From JBEHWX01 sp048498995 (GTDB taxonomy: Bacteria; Bacteroidota; Ignavibacteria; OLB7): DNA of 64,000 nucleotides. A program made the translations under genes and the position numbers. Positions within the stretch are counted from its first letter, which is position 1, and each line of letters starts with the position of its first letter. Below the pieces are notes generated by a model. The model saw nothing but the letters and a program-made list of their open reading frames with translations. It made no database searches and was not told the origin of the DNA. This document shows positions 26,147 through 36,398 of this stretch, in pieces. The stretch is taken from contig JBEHWX010000017.1 of NCBI GenBank assembly GCA_048498995.1, positions 1 through 64,000 on the forward strand. Direction: 5' to 3'.

Positions 26147-29001
26147 CGTTCATCCTCCTTCCCCGTTTCGGTGGCTTGATTGATGTCCATCGAGTCGTAT
26201 GCATCGATCAGGTCCCGCAGCATTTCTCGCGAGAGCCCCGTTCGCCCTTCGATCTCACGCGCGATCGATTCAATTCGCTCACGCAGCTCGGCCTTGCCGG
26301 CCTGCGTGGCGCTATCGGCCGCCGACGCATCCATGGCCAGGAAGCGCTCACGAGCATCACGAAGCTGTCCGAGCAATCCGAGGCTGGTGGAGTCGGCGCT
26401 GAGTTGCTTCAGCATCTCTATCGCCTTGCTGATTCGTAAAGAGACAGCGCGAACCGAATCGACTACCGGAGCGCCGTAGGAGACGCCGGACGTATCGACC
26501 GTCACGTTGAGCAGATCCGCCTTCATACCGGCACCCGCGCCGGAATCCGGCGGCATCACGGGATTAACCGAATAGCTCTGGCCGCTCGAACGACGTATCG
26601 AGCTGGAGGGCGAGATGCCACTCGTTATACCGCCGGAACCGCCTCCGCTTCCCCGCGCAATGGAAGGACGGTTGTACTGCGTTTCCTCGATCGTCTTCAT
26701 GCCGCGCTCCGTCTCACGCATCTTCCGAACGAGACGTCCCTCACCATTGTACTGATAGTAGACACCGAAGTGGTTGTCATCGAAATTCGCGACGAGGCGG
26801 AACGCATCCTGGTCATAGACCGATGCCGCCATCTGGGCCTCGATCGGCTGGATGCGAACATCATCGACCCACACGGTATCGTCCGACGTTAAACTCGCCG
26901 AATCGTGCCGCTCGATCGTCAGGCGCACGGAGCTGCTGCTGGTACAGGTGACCTGATAGAGCGACCAATCACCGGATCTGGCAATGAACTCCGGCGTCAC
27001 GAGCGGATCGGGACTTCCGCTGCCGAACCTCACCATCACGGGATAATAGATATCCGACAACGGCATCGACCGCTTCACCCAGAACTTCGCGACCATCTTC
27101 CGCTCGCTGCTGTCGACACCCGAGGGAAGCGCGCTGACACTGGCAAGATTCGTCAGCGGACCATTCGTTGCCCCGCTCTTCGAGATAAAGAGGGAGCGTT
27201 TCCCGCTGTGTACATGAGCCATGGTGACGCGCGAATACGCGATACTGTCCTCGAAACTGTCGAACGAGATTCTGCCGTATCGGGCGTTCTTGGCGGCGGC
27301 AACCGTGAGTTGCTGCCCGTATCCGAGCTTCATCGCCGACGGAATCCCCAGGATATCAGCATCCTCGACCGGCAGGCCGTTCGGGGAGTATTTGACGACG
27401 GTGTCAGACCTCAGCCACTTGGTGGCATCGTTTCCACTGGGCCAGCGATAGTTATAGAGCACGAAATCGAAGGTACCGGCATTCGCGTGAATCCGCTCGG
27501 CGGGATTCGAGGAGATTGCCGCGCCTCCCTGGATAGCCGATCGGTAGGCGTAGTGAGCACTTGGCCTCCACTCTCCTCGTACCGCCGTCTCATAGTCGTT
27601 GCTCCCGGGAAAGGCGGCTCCCAGTCCCGTGGTGTCGTACGACCACGCATCGGCGTACTGCACGGCCGTGGCGCTTACGACGTTCGAAAGCTTCTCGCGA
27701 TACCTGAGGCCGATGGTGTCGCAGAACTGGATGCAGAGATCGGGCGTCTGCGCGTCGACACCACACGTCGACGGCTGCGATGCCTGGTAATAGATCTCCC
27801 CGCTGTATTGGTCAACGACAAACGCGCCGGGCAGACAGAACTCTTCATAACAGGAGTCCGCCTGGATTTGCGTGTCGGTGATCTTGATCGGTTTGAATGT
27901 CGTTACGGCACAGAAGCTGGGGAGCCCCGCATATTTCAGCCTCCCCTCGACGTCAACGCTGAACGTGCCTGGCATCCCGAAGCCGAACAGCACCGCATTC
28001 TCCGAGTCGATCTGTGCGGTCGTCGACGTCCCGGTTCCACGAAACGAGTCGTAGCACCAGCTTGTATCGGAGTGAGGCACACCGGAGGCCGTCGTGGTCG
28101 TAACGAACATTGCCTCGAAGAACGGCGTGGTCCGTGGTCCTGAATAGGTTGCCTCGCAGGCAACGGCGTTGCTGGGATAGGCACGAGTCCAGAGGTTGGC
28201 ATCGATCTCGAAACGGATCGTCGTGTCAGCCGACACCTGTTGGGTGATGGCCAGATAGACCGATGAGAGCTTCGCCGTGGCGAACGAGCCGTACGCACCA
28301 CCTCCGGATGGATTACGATCACCCAAATACCTGAACGTGTTCCCGGTTCCGGTCCTCTCGAATGTCAGGAAGTCGCTCCCCTTCTTGTACTGTCCGTTGA
28401 TGTTGTAGGTCGTGTTTTTGATACGATCTACCCCCTGCGCGGTCCGTACGGCGCCCCACCACGAAGCATCAGTGACCGTCCTTGAGAAATACCTGTTGAA
28501 TGGACCCGAGACGCCACAGGTAAAGAGATCGCTGAGATTGCCGCTGATCGGGCTCAGGTTCTGAATCTCCATTCCGAGGCTCGCCAGGTAGCTGTTGAGA
28601 TCGGAGACCAGCAGCGACGGCGTGCCGTCCACGGTCGCGGTCCCGGCGTGCTCTGTCATGATCGTCAGCGCGAACCGGGATGGGTTGGTGAAATACTGGA
28701 TATGGATGCGTGATGGTTCCAATGAATTGCACGCACCATTCTCATCCACAACCATGATATCCGAGCAGTCACCGGAAATCCCCGTCGAATGACTTGTCAA
28801 TGCCGCGTTGAGCATGTCGACCAGCTTCTGGCGCTTGGCGAGAACGGGATTGAGCGACTGAGCGAAGAGCTCCTGCCCGGAAACGAGCAGAAGAAGAAAG
28901 GTGACATACAGAGCAAGCTTCCTCAGCCCGATGCGACCCACGGCCGCGGATCGCGAAAGATGTTGCCGAGTCCGGCATGTGTGAGGTGAACGGATCATCA
29001 T
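26143..29001 (-). CDS. Exported linker protein of the SpvB/Rhs operon
   Basis: A protein of 952 residues. Start ATG 29001 overlaps the stop of the SpvB-like gene, and the stop overlaps the next start, both as ATGA. A signal-like segment (ALYVTFLLLLVSGQELFAQ) lies about 30 residues in. Residues 50-400 are cysteine-bearing and unrecognised. About 585-700 resembles a carbohydrate-binding jelly roll (SFEDSIAYSRVTMAHVHSGK, VWVDDVRIQP). Then comes one YD-like unit (FDDNHFGVYYQYNGEGRLVR), a Gly/Ser-rich linker and a helical C-terminus (RISKAIEMLKQLSADS, LREMLRDLIDAY) suggesting a coiled coil. In many Bacteroidota a protein of this kind sits between the SpvB-like opener and the Rhs core. A link between the two shell halves is an inference. 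Confidence 0.65.
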   Translation of the reverse strand: MMIRSPHTCRTRQHLSRSAAVGRIGLRKLALYVTFLLLLVSGQELFAQSLNPVLAKRQKLVDMLNAALTSHSTGISGDCSDIMVVDENGACNSLEPSRIHIQYFTNPSRFALTIMTEHAGTATVDGTPSLLVSDLNSYLASLGMEIQNLSPISGNLSDLFTCGVSGPFNRYFSRTVTDASWWGAVRTAQGVDRIKNTTYNINGQYKKGSDFLTFERTGTGNTFRYLGDRNPSGGGAYGSFATAKLSSVYLAITQQVSADTTIRFEIDANLWTRAYPSNAVACEATYSGPRTTPFFEAMFVTTTTASGVPHSDTSWCYDSFRGTGTSTTAQIDSENAVLFGFGMPGTFSVDVEGRLKYAGLPSFCAVTTFKPIKITDTQIQADSCYEEFCLPGAFVVDQYSGEIYYQASQPSTCGVDAQTPDLCIQFCDTIGLRYREKLSNVVSATAVQYADAWSYDTTGLGAAFPGSNDYETAVRGEWRPSAHYAYRSAIQGGAAISSNPAERIHANAGTFDFVLYNYRWPSGNDATKWLRSDTVVKYSPNGLPVEDADILGIPSAMKLGYGQQLTVAAAKNARYGRISFDSFEDSIAYSRVTMAHVHSGKRSLFISKSGATNGPLTNLASVSALPSGVDSSERKMVAKFWVKRSMPLSDIYYPVMVRFGSGSPDPLVTPEFIARSGDWSLYQVTCTSSSSVRLTIERHDSASLTSDDTVWVDDVRIQPIEAQMAASVYDQDAFRLVANFDDNHFGVYYQYNGEGRLVRKMRETERGMKTIEETQYNRPSIARGSGGGSGGITSGISPSSSIRRSSGQSYSVNPVMPPDSGAGAGMKADLLNVTVDTSGVSYGAPVVDSVRAVSLRISKAIEMLKQLSADSTSLGLLGQLRDARERFLAMDASAADSATQAGKAELRERIESIAREIEGRTGLSREMLRDLIDAYDSMDINQATETGKEDER

Positions 29002-32000
29002 GGCAACGCCTCCTTGGTCGGCTTCGTGGTGAGCGGCAGCCCGTAGGTCGTAACATTCTGCGAGGGGAGCTGCAGCTCGTTGGACTTGCCGGACGAGATA
29101 ATGTCCACCGTCACTCCCTGTTCGAATGCCTGATTGCTACGCGGCGCCTCGATCGACGTGGGGATCAGATTCACTCGGTATCGGTCAATGCTCGACACGG
29201 TGAACACGCCGATCGTGTCGCGGCCTGAGCTGGATGGCTTCGTGAGCCGGATAAAATCTCCTGGGGTGAACCGGCCCAGCACCTCTTTATACGCGGCGGG
29301 CGCTCTGAGCCTGAACGTCAGCCAGGTGCCCGCGTTGTTGCTCCGCTTGTCGATATCCGCGCCGCATTCACCCGAGATGAAGCGGGTATGTTCCGAGCCC
29401 GCCTTCTGCCCCAGCGACTTGAAGGGCCAACTGGCCGGCAGCGAATAGGCCGTATAGCTGCCATCGTGCGGAGTCGATGATCCGCCAAGCAGCAGCTGAT
29501 TGAACCCGTCGTAGGTCCGCGTGGCGATCGGCTGCCCCGTCTCGGGGTTGAATCCGACGTTCTCGACCGTGCTCTTGATGCCGTCCTTCAACGTGGTCAC
29601 ACTGCGGACAACGACCGGATAGCGGACTACTTTCGTCGTCACATAGGTTCGCAACTCCTTCTGATCGAAGGAGATGTTCTTCGGGGCGATCGAGGCGCCG
29701 AAGGTGGGAGGGAACACGAGCCCGATGGTGACATCCCCCTCGACCGTGCCTCGCACGAGCTCGTCCGATACCGTGCGGCCTTCCGATGTGATCTCCATCT
29801 CTCTTCCCGGATACTCCATCCGAATATCCCCGATGCCGTACATGACGGGGATCTTCTGGCCGGGCTCGAAGTAGTTGTACGTGGTGGATGCGCTGGCGTA
29901 CCAGGTGGTGGAATCCGCGTAGTCGCCCCCATAGGTCAGCGTTCCCTTCGGCTGCCCATGCATGCCGTTGAGAATGAACCGATATCCCTGACTCATCCAC
30001 AGATTCGAAACGAAGAAATTGGCGAAACCAAGGGGGAGCGAGACCGGAAAGCCCTTCTGCTCAATTCCGGTCGCTTCCACGCCCCTACCGCCGATGGTGG
30101 CATCGACATCCGAACCATTATCCGAATAGAACCGATCGTAGGGGTAGTCCTTGGCCGTGAAGAACTCGTTGACAACGAAACCTTTCCCGGTCTTTCCGCC
30201 ATTGATTCCCTTCACGACGACACGCGAGTACCCGATGGTGGGTGCGGGGAGGAACGACTCTCCGAACGGTCCTTCGAACTGCTCACGATCCCGGCCCGCG
30301 ATTGCTCTGTCGAGCCATGCCTGCTCATCGCGCTTTTCGATGCAGGTTACAAGGGCATTCTCCTCACGCCCCGTGGATGGCTCGTTGGTTGCAACCCCAC
30401 TGCTCACGCCGCCTTCCGTCTGGTAGATGTACTCGGATCCGTAGAGATTATCGTCATCATCCTCGATTCCGGAGTCGTACATCACCAGGCGCTTTACACG
30501 TATACCGCCGCCGAGCTTGGCTCTGGTCATCGGCACGCGCAGGTAGCAATTGGCCGTGTCCATCAACGCGCAGCCAACCCCACTCCCGATCAGCGAGCTC
30601 CCGATCCGCGCCAGCAATTGAGCAACGGCGTCAAGCCCACCTCCCGATTCGATCGCATCTCCTCCTTCACAGGAAACATTGTAGCGCAGCGATTGCACGC
30701 CGGATGCGTGGACGTAATCCAGGCATATCTGATGCGGATTGGTGATATTCCCCGTGGCGTCCGGCTTGAGAACGACATATGGCCTGCAGAGATTGTCGAT
30801 CCCCACGGAGTCCAACAGTACATAGCCGCTGATGAAGTCCGAGCCGCAGCTTTTCAGGCTCGGAGCATATCCCATCAGATCATACAGGAATTTGAAGTAG
30901 ACCGGAACCTTCGGGCGGTTCAGCGGAAGGAATGTCTGTCTGATTCGGTCCACGAAATATCGCAGCTCCGCCGAAGGGGTTCCCCCGGAACAGGTGGAGG
31001 TAATGCCGAGATCGGCCGCGTCCAGATAGACCCTATTGGAGAGTCCCGTCGTTCCGGCAGGCGTGAGCTTCACCATGGCGAGTGCCGGACGATCCTGCAC
31101 GGTCATGTAATCGTTCTGTTCATATTGGACATGGATTTCCCCTCCCGATGGAAGCCGAATCCACTTGAGCTGCCACGCGGCGGGGTCGAACGCGTGTCCG
31201 TATGTGGCAACGTTCTGCGCGACCCAATCCTGACGGTGGTCGTGACGGCTTGCGCCGTTGTACTGGTAGTATCCCCAGCGATCGGTCTGGTGATAGGAGT
31301 ATGCGGGATTCTGTGGATCGGATCCGCTCACGACGAAGTTGTTACCATAATCGGTGACGGCCGGATACCGGGCCGTGGTCTTCGTGCCGAACGAAGTACG
31401 ATAGGAATAGCCGAAGATATAAGGGCTGATCTTGACGGCATGTGTTCCCTCGTACTCCGTCCAGAGCTTCTTCAGCGTCAGTTTGCCGGCGCGCGTGCCG
31501 CCATCGAGCGCGGCGTTCGGCATCCCTCGCGAAAGCTCGTAGGAGTAGTCCAGGTAGGTCGTCTGCAGGAGCTTGCCACGCTTCCCAGACGAGGTTTTCG
31601 ACCAGAGCTCTATCCGCTCCAGCTTCTCCGACGGGTTCGAACCAGAGGGTGTATAGGCACTGTTCTCGGACGCCGCCCCTTCATCCACCTGCGCCGGGTA
31701 AGCATCCTTGCGCTCTTCTCCCGAGCCGACGAACGTCGTGTCCTGCACGGTCATTCCCTTGTTGGTCACGAAGTACGCGACGTGCGTCTTCGTCTCGATC
31801 GACTCGAGGTAGTACACCTCGCGCTCACCCATCATGACCATGCCCATGTCGTCACGCGGATCCCAGCCGGCATTCTTCTGCAGCAGCATGCCTCGGTACG
31901 GAACGCGCCACTTGTACCAGGAGCCGTTTGCGATCTTGTTGGTGGTACCGGAGACCCTGCGATAGTTGAACTTCGTGTACCCTCCGAAGTCATCCTTGCT

Positions 32001-33977
32001 CGGACCATCCCCGGTACGATCGACGTAATCGGGGGTGGTGATCTGCGTCAGCAGGTAGGTTGTTGCATAAGGAGCGTTTCGCTCTTCTCCCACGACCTTT
32101 CGCGCGAACTCCGGACCGGAGAAGTGCTTGTAGGCGATGTACTCGCTGTCGATGACTGCTCCCTCGCGATACAGGCCATACTGCAGGTTCTTCTCATTCC
32201 GCGCATAGACCGGCAGCCCATAGACGTATCTATTGCCATTGGCGGCCGTTACGCCGAACTCTCCGACACCATCGGGAACGGATTTCCTGTCGATGAACTT
32301 CTCGACGTCGGGATCCTTGCTGTAGGCGCTGTAGGCGACTTTCCTCGTTTTTCCAGCCGGTCCGCTGGCCCCCGTGACCAGCATTTCACGGTTCGTGTGA
32401 TAGCCGATGTAGGAGGATCGGCCCACTCGACTACCGCGATTGACCGTCTGGCCGACACCACTCAGGTTGGGAAAGTACACTTCAAGACCGGGAATCGGGC
32501 CTGAGATAGCGGCACGGACCGGTTTGTCATCAGATGCATGCGTCATCGTCCCGCCGGGATCGCTGTAATACCGAAAGAAGCATCCGGCATCTCCAAGCCC
32601 GGGATCACTGAATGGAAGAGTGTTCGATATACTTGGCCACCCACTTACTGAGAGGCTGTGCCGGCCGAGGCCGAAATCGCCCCCCAGCCCAACCGTCCAC
32701 CCAATATTGATGTCCCCCTCAAAGGTCGAGATGAGCGTTTTGCTGGTGACGGCATTCGGATGAAAGTCCCCCAGCTTGGTGTGATAGGCACGAAACCCTC
32801 CGCTCACACCTTCACCAGATACTGTGTAGTTATCGGGCTGGCTATAGGGAATCGCGAGGAAGCGGTCGCGTTTGGTGAAGGTAGCTTCCTTCTCCACGGC
32901 ATAGTCCATCGCGGCATTGACATCCCCCTTTCCAGTTGCCGAATAGATGTAGCCATACGAAGAAATGTCGGCCGATGCGACGGGGGTCTGTTCCGAATAG
33001 CTGCCGCTGACGATAAACTCGGGACCAGCCTGGATCGGGACCGGGTTGTTTTCCGTACCCGTTCCGATATCCACGTGAACCCCGTTATACCCCATGACGG
33101 TGCTGCTTCTGCGATCGTCGCCGAAGTTGACAATCGGATAAGTCAACGCGCTTCCGAGCGCCCCCAGCATGGAGATGGAGGCCGGCTTGAACTTGCGCGA
33201 TTCATTGACACCTGCTCCGGGCGAGGTGACCGTGAACCTCATGGATTCACGGTTGATATCGGACTTGCCGATATTAGTGTAGTGGTTGATGATTGCTCCC
33301 ACGTTGATCTTCGGATCGAATGATCCGACACCATCGCTGACACTGTAGTTGAGAGATCCGAGCTGGCTGCTCTGATCCGCCAGGGAGACGCTCGTGCCAG
33401 CCGAGTACCCGAACCCCCGCTGGCTGTTGTACGAAATCGAGTTGAGGCCGATCGTTCCGCTGACGCCCAGCGACGTATCCAGCCCGGTGGCCGTATCGAT
33501 TGCACCGAGGACGGAATCCGCGAGGTTGTTGAAGCTGAAAATCTCGAATGGCTTCATCGGGCGCGCCGTCAGCGTCCAGTTCGTTTCCGTCTTATTCCAA
33601 TGTTTGACGGTACTCCCGTTATAGTCGTCGGGCAGGCCTCGCTTCTGGCGCGTGATGGCTCCCGGGCTCAGCGTCCATCCGTAGCCGACCCAGCTTGCTT
33701 CCTCTTCCGGTGAAGTTCCGCTGTGATAGGAGAGGGACAACGAATAACCGCTGCCGGTCGGCCCCGGGATGGAAACGACAGGGAGGTTGTAGGTAAATGC
33801 GCCGGTAAACTCGTCGACCATATTATTGGTGGTCACCGACTCGAACTTGGAGAACTCCGGCTGCGCCGGCCCGCCCGTCAACGCGTAGGTGGCGACGGGC
33901 GCGACGATTTCGTACGTGAGCGCCGTGAGAACCACCGCGCCGATCACCCTGAAGGCTCTCGAACGTCTGAATACCAT
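28998..33977 (-). CDS. SpvB/TcB-like giant exported protein, first gene of the Rhs operon
   Basis: A protein of 1659 residues from ATG 33977 (MVFRRSRAFRVIGAVVLTAL, cleavage near YALT); the frame is open to 34028 but the later start gives the better signal. Residues 46-120 carry the opening signature shared with SpvB/TcB proteins: FTGAFTYNLPVVSIPGP, LSLSYHSG, WVGYGWTLSPGAITR and RGLPDD. Most of the rest is the long beta-rich body of this Bacteroidota family, with degenerate repeats (KFNYRRVSGTTNKI, VTDYGNNFVVSG, GEIHVQYEQNDYMTV) and a C-terminal part before the stop that overlaps the next gene. By analogy with Tc toxins it may form one half of a hollow shell closed by the Rhs protein. Exported rather than cytoplasmic. 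Function not demonstrated. Confidence 0.8.
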   Translation of the reverse strand: MVFRRSRAFRVIGAVVLTALTYEIVAPVATYALTGGPAQPEFSKFESVTTNNMVDEFTGAFTYNLPVVSIPGPTGSGYSLSLSYHSGTSPEEEASWVGYGWTLSPGAITRQKRGLPDDYNGSTVKHWNKTETNWTLTARPMKPFEIFSFNNLADSVLGAIDTATGLDTSLGVSGTIGLNSISYNSQRGFGYSAGTSVSLADQSSQLGSLNYSVSDGVGSFDPKINVGAIINHYTNIGKSDINRESMRFTVTSPGAGVNESRKFKPASISMLGALGSALTYPIVNFGDDRRSSTVMGYNGVHVDIGTGTENNPVPIQAGPEFIVSGSYSEQTPVASADISSYGYIYSATGKGDVNAAMDYAVEKEATFTKRDRFLAIPYSQPDNYTVSGEGVSGGFRAYHTKLGDFHPNAVTSKTLISTFEGDINIGWTVGLGGDFGLGRHSLSVSGWPSISNTLPFSDPGLGDAGCFFRYYSDPGGTMTHASDDKPVRAAISGPIPGLEVYFPNLSGVGQTVNRGSRVGRSSYIGYHTNREMLVTGASGPAGKTRKVAYSAYSKDPDVEKFIDRKSVPDGVGEFGVTAANGNRYVYGLPVYARNEKNLQYGLYREGAVIDSEYIAYKHFSGPEFARKVVGEERNAPYATTYLLTQITTPDYVDRTGDGPSKDDFGGYTKFNYRRVSGTTNKIANGSWYKWRVPYRGMLLQKNAGWDPRDDMGMVMMGEREVYYLESIETKTHVAYFVTNKGMTVQDTTFVGSGEERKDAYPAQVDEGAASENSAYTPSGSNPSEKLERIELWSKTSSGKRGKLLQTTYLDYSYELSRGMPNAALDGGTRAGKLTLKKLWTEYEGTHAVKISPYIFGYSYRTSFGTKTTARYPAVTDYGNNFVVSGSDPQNPAYSYHQTDRWGYYQYNGASRHDHRQDWVAQNVATYGHAFDPAAWQLKWIRLPSGGEIHVQYEQNDYMTVQDRPALAMVKLTPAGTTGLSNRVYLDAADLGITSTCSGGTPSAELRYFVDRIRQTFLPLNRPKVPVYFKFLYDLMGYAPSLKSCGSDFISGYVLLDSVGIDNLCRPYVVLKPDATGNITNPHQICLDYVHASGVQSLRYNVSCEGGDAIESGGGLDAVAQLLARIGSSLIGSGVGCALMDTANCYLRVPMTRAKLGGGIRVKRLVMYDSGIEDDDDNLYGSEYIYQTEGGVSSGVATNEPSTGREENALVTCIEKRDEQAWLDRAIAGRDREQFEGPFGESFLPAPTIGYSRVVVKGINGGKTGKGFVVNEFFTAKDYPYDRFYSDNGSDVDATIGGRGVEATGIEQKGFPVSLPLGFANFFVSNLWMSQGYRFILNGMHGQPKGTLTYGGDYADSTTWYASASTTYNYFEPGQKIPVMYGIGDIRMEYPGREMEITSEGRTVSDELVRGTVEGDVTIGLVFPPTFGASIAPKNISFDQKELRTYVTTKVVRYPVVVRSVTTLKDGIKSTVENVGFNPETGQPIATRTYDGFNQLLLGGSSTPHDGSYTAYSLPASWPFKSLGQKAGSEHTRFISGECGADIDKRSNNAGTWLTFRLRAPAAYKEVLGRFTPGDFIRLTKPSSSGRDTIGVFTVSSIDRYRVNLIPTSIEAPRSNQAFEQGVTVDIISSGKSNELQLPSQNVTTYGLPLTTKPTKEALP

Positions 33978-34094
33978 GGCTGTATCTGAGATATGAGTGT
34001 ATCGGTCGTAACGTCTTTTCCTGATCACGGCGCGTCTGGGCCCGGGCTCGCAATGCTTTCCATTGAGGTTCCGGCCCCGAGCTTCGTGGCGGCT

Positions 34095-36398
34095 CTATCG
34101 CGTCAATACGATGCTTCCCGATCGCTTTATGCTTCCACCGGAGAATCGGTAGATATAGGTGCCTTGCGGCACCTTATTCCCTGCCTCGTCCTTGCCATCC
34201 CAGCTGATATCATGCGCTCCGGCGTCCTGGCGGCTGTCGACGAGCGTTGCGATTGCACGCCCCTCCACGGTGTACACCTCAAGGCGAACATCCATCGTGC
34301 TCGAGAGCTCATACGTGAAATGAACGCGGGAGGTAAATGGATTAGGCGCCGCGTGGATCGCGATATCGGAGTTTGCTGCTAGTTCAGATCCATCATCCGC
34401 GGAGAGCGTCGAGATCCGATTTGCGGGAATGGTATTGAACAGCATCATGCGTCCTTCCGCCCCCACAACCACCACCGAATCCACCTTCGTGGCGGCGGCG
34501 ATGCCGAAGTGGAGGCGGGCGGGGGGGCCCATCAGCAGGCCGCGGCCGCTGGTCACCTGCTGCGTGTACTTCCCGTTGCCGGCGTAGACCGTCACCCGCG
34601 AGCCGATGCTCTGCCCGGCCAGGTCCAGCTCCACCCAGTTCCCCGTCTCGCCCACACCCGTGTTCCGGTACAGCCGCAACTTCCCTCCCGAGATCGTCGC
34701 AAGGTCCAGACGGCCGTCGTTGTCCCAGTCGACCCACACCGCGTCGGGTCCGGCGACCACCCCACGCAGCCCCACCTCCGTTGTCGCGTCCTCGAACCGG
34801 TGGTCCGGCCGCTGACGGTAGAGCCCGGCGTACCGGCAGTCGCAGCCGGTGGTCACCACGGCATCCAGAAGCCCATCGTTGTTCACGTCACCCCAGGTGC
34901 CCCCCGACTGCTGATCGACGTACTCGATGGCCGAGCCGGCGCCGCGATCCCGCAGACTGTACTCCGGCGCCCCCTCGTTCTCCACGATCATCGATCCTCC
35001 GGCGCGCGCGCCCATGCGCTTGCCGTCGGCATCGGCCGAGGCCAGCAGACGTCGCGGCGCGATCGAGGCCGGCAGCAGCAGGTCGGCATCGCCGTCGTTG
35101 TCGTAGTCGGCCCAGTCGCAGCCGGCGCGGCGCGCTCCGGCAATCCCCGCCGCGCCGATATCGACGCGCGCGAAGCCGGAATCTCCCTGACGGCGCCAGA
35201 GCTGGTCGGCGCCATGTGCGGAGGCGATGAACAGGTCCAGATGCCCGTCGTTGTCCAAATCCACCCACTGAGCACCGCGGCAATCGGCCGGTGAGCCGGA
35301 GCCACCAATGAGGAGCGAGCTGCCATCGGCGAAGCCATGGTGGCGATTGTTGATCAGCAGGTAGTTGCGCAGCGTATCTCCTCGCACGCTCTGCTGGCCG
35401 ACGAAGACGTCCAGGTAGCCGTCACCGTCGGCATCGGCGATGCCGTAGCTGGTGGGGTTTGCCAGCCTCGGCATCGCCGGATCGCCGCTGGTGAAGGTCC
35501 CGTCGCCGTGGTTCAGAAACAGAAGGGAAGTCCCGGAGCTTGATGTCGCGGTATCCACCAGGCCCAGGAAGAGGATATCAGGCCGCGCGTCGTTGTCGAC
35601 GTCAATGAACGCGTTGGCCCGCGGAGCTCCGGTGAGCCCGGCCTGGCTGGTGATCTCCTCGAAGCTGCCGTCGGCGTCGTTGTGGTAGAGCCGTCCGTCG
35701 ACCAGCAGGTCGAGCCGGCTGTCGTTGTCGATATCGGCCCAGGCGATCGAGGCGTTCGTGCGGAGCGAATCGGTGATGCCGACCTCGGCGGTAACGTCCT
35801 TGAAGCCCCCCTTGGCGTCCTTGACGGTATAGTCGACGACGGCCTCGACGGCGAAGGCATAGACGCCGGAGCGCCAGGAGCCGTCGCGGAGCTTGAGGAA
35901 CTGGTGATGGAACTCCTCCAGCCCGTTGACGCAGGCCGGGCGCTTCTTCTGATTGTCCGACAGCAGGAGCACGCCGGGGGAGATGCTCTCGACGACGAGG
36001 AAGAACTGGGTACCGTCGACATGGACCGGATCGGGGAGCTTCATGGTGACGCGCTCGAGACCGGGATGCGACTTCGAGATCCTGATAGGCTGTATGAGAT
36101 CGCGCTCGAGGATCGGGACGGGGAGCCCACCTTCCTGGCCGAAGACGCGGATGGTGACGTCACCGGTGGGAGCATCGCCGCCGAGGGTGAGGGTGATGGC
36201 GGTGATATCCAGGGGCTTGGGTGCCTCGAAGCGGGTGGCCTGGGCAACGATGGCCGGATCGCGGTAGTAGACGAGCTTGCTCTTCGGGTTGTAGAACCTG
36301 AGCGTGTCGGCGGCATGGAGCCTGGGGGCATCGACGAGCTGTGACGCTCCGAGCATCAGGAGTGTCACCACGAAGGAAGCGGGAGAAATCGCTCGCAT
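34095..36398 (-). CDS. FG-GAP/VCBS propeller protein with ASPIC/UnbV and T9SS sorting domains
   Basis: A protein of 767 residues from ATG 36398 (MRAISPASFVVTLLMLGASQ, cleavage near LHAAD); a longer frame to 36494 is unlikely. Residues about 25-185 form a beta-sandwich-like module (DVTIRVFGQEGG, QFFLVVESISPGVLLL). Then come many calcium-binding style FG-GAP repeats: WADIDNDSRLDLLV, DVDNDARPDILF, DADGDGYLDVFV, DLDNDGHLDLFI, DYDNDGDADLLL, DVNNDGLLDAVV and DWDNDGRLDLAT. An ASPIC/UnbV-like module follows near 610-665 (GSRVTVYAGNGKYTQQV, LHFGIAAATKVDSVVV). The C-terminus from about 679 is a FlgD-like/T9SS sorting module (APNPFTSRVHFTYEL, QGTYIYRFSGG). Probably a surface protein. It is transcribed toward the SpvB gene, 117 bp ahead of its start, and may feed that operon. 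Confidence 0.85.
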   Translation of the reverse strand: MRAISPASFVVTLLMLGASQLVDAPRLHAADTLRFYNPKSKLVYYRDPAIVAQATRFEAPKPLDITAITLTLGGDAPTGDVTIRVFGQEGGLPVPILERDLIQPIRISKSHPGLERVTMKLPDPVHVDGTQFFLVVESISPGVLLLSDNQKKRPACVNGLEEFHHQFLKLRDGSWRSGVYAFAVEAVVDYTVKDAKGGFKDVTAEVGITDSLRTNASIAWADIDNDSRLDLLVDGRLYHNDADGSFEEITSQAGLTGAPRANAFIDVDNDARPDILFLGLVDTATSSSGTSLLFLNHGDGTFTSGDPAMPRLANPTSYGIADADGDGYLDVFVGQQSVRGDTLRNYLLINNRHHGFADGSSLLIGGSGSPADCRGAQWVDLDNDGHLDLFIASAHGADQLWRRQGDSGFARVDIGAAGIAGARRAGCDWADYDNDGDADLLLPASIAPRRLLASADADGKRMGARAGGSMIVENEGAPEYSLRDRGAGSAIEYVDQQSGGTWGDVNNDGLLDAVVTTGCDCRYAGLYRQRPDHRFEDATTEVGLRGVVAGPDAVWVDWDNDGRLDLATISGGKLRLYRNTGVGETGNWVELDLAGQSIGSRVTVYAGNGKYTQQVTSGRGLLMGPPARLHFGIAAATKVDSVVVVGAEGRMMLFNTIPANRISTLSADDGSELAANSDIAIHAAPNPFTSRVHFTYELSSTMDVRLEVYTVEGRAIATLVDSRQDAGAHDISWDGKDEAGNKVPQGTYIYRFSGGSIKRSGSIVLTR

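Noticed and set aside
29958..32504. Plus-strand frame of 848 codons opposite the SpvB-like gene
   Set aside because: Antisense shadow with no domain; the minus strand carries clear SpvB-type motifs.
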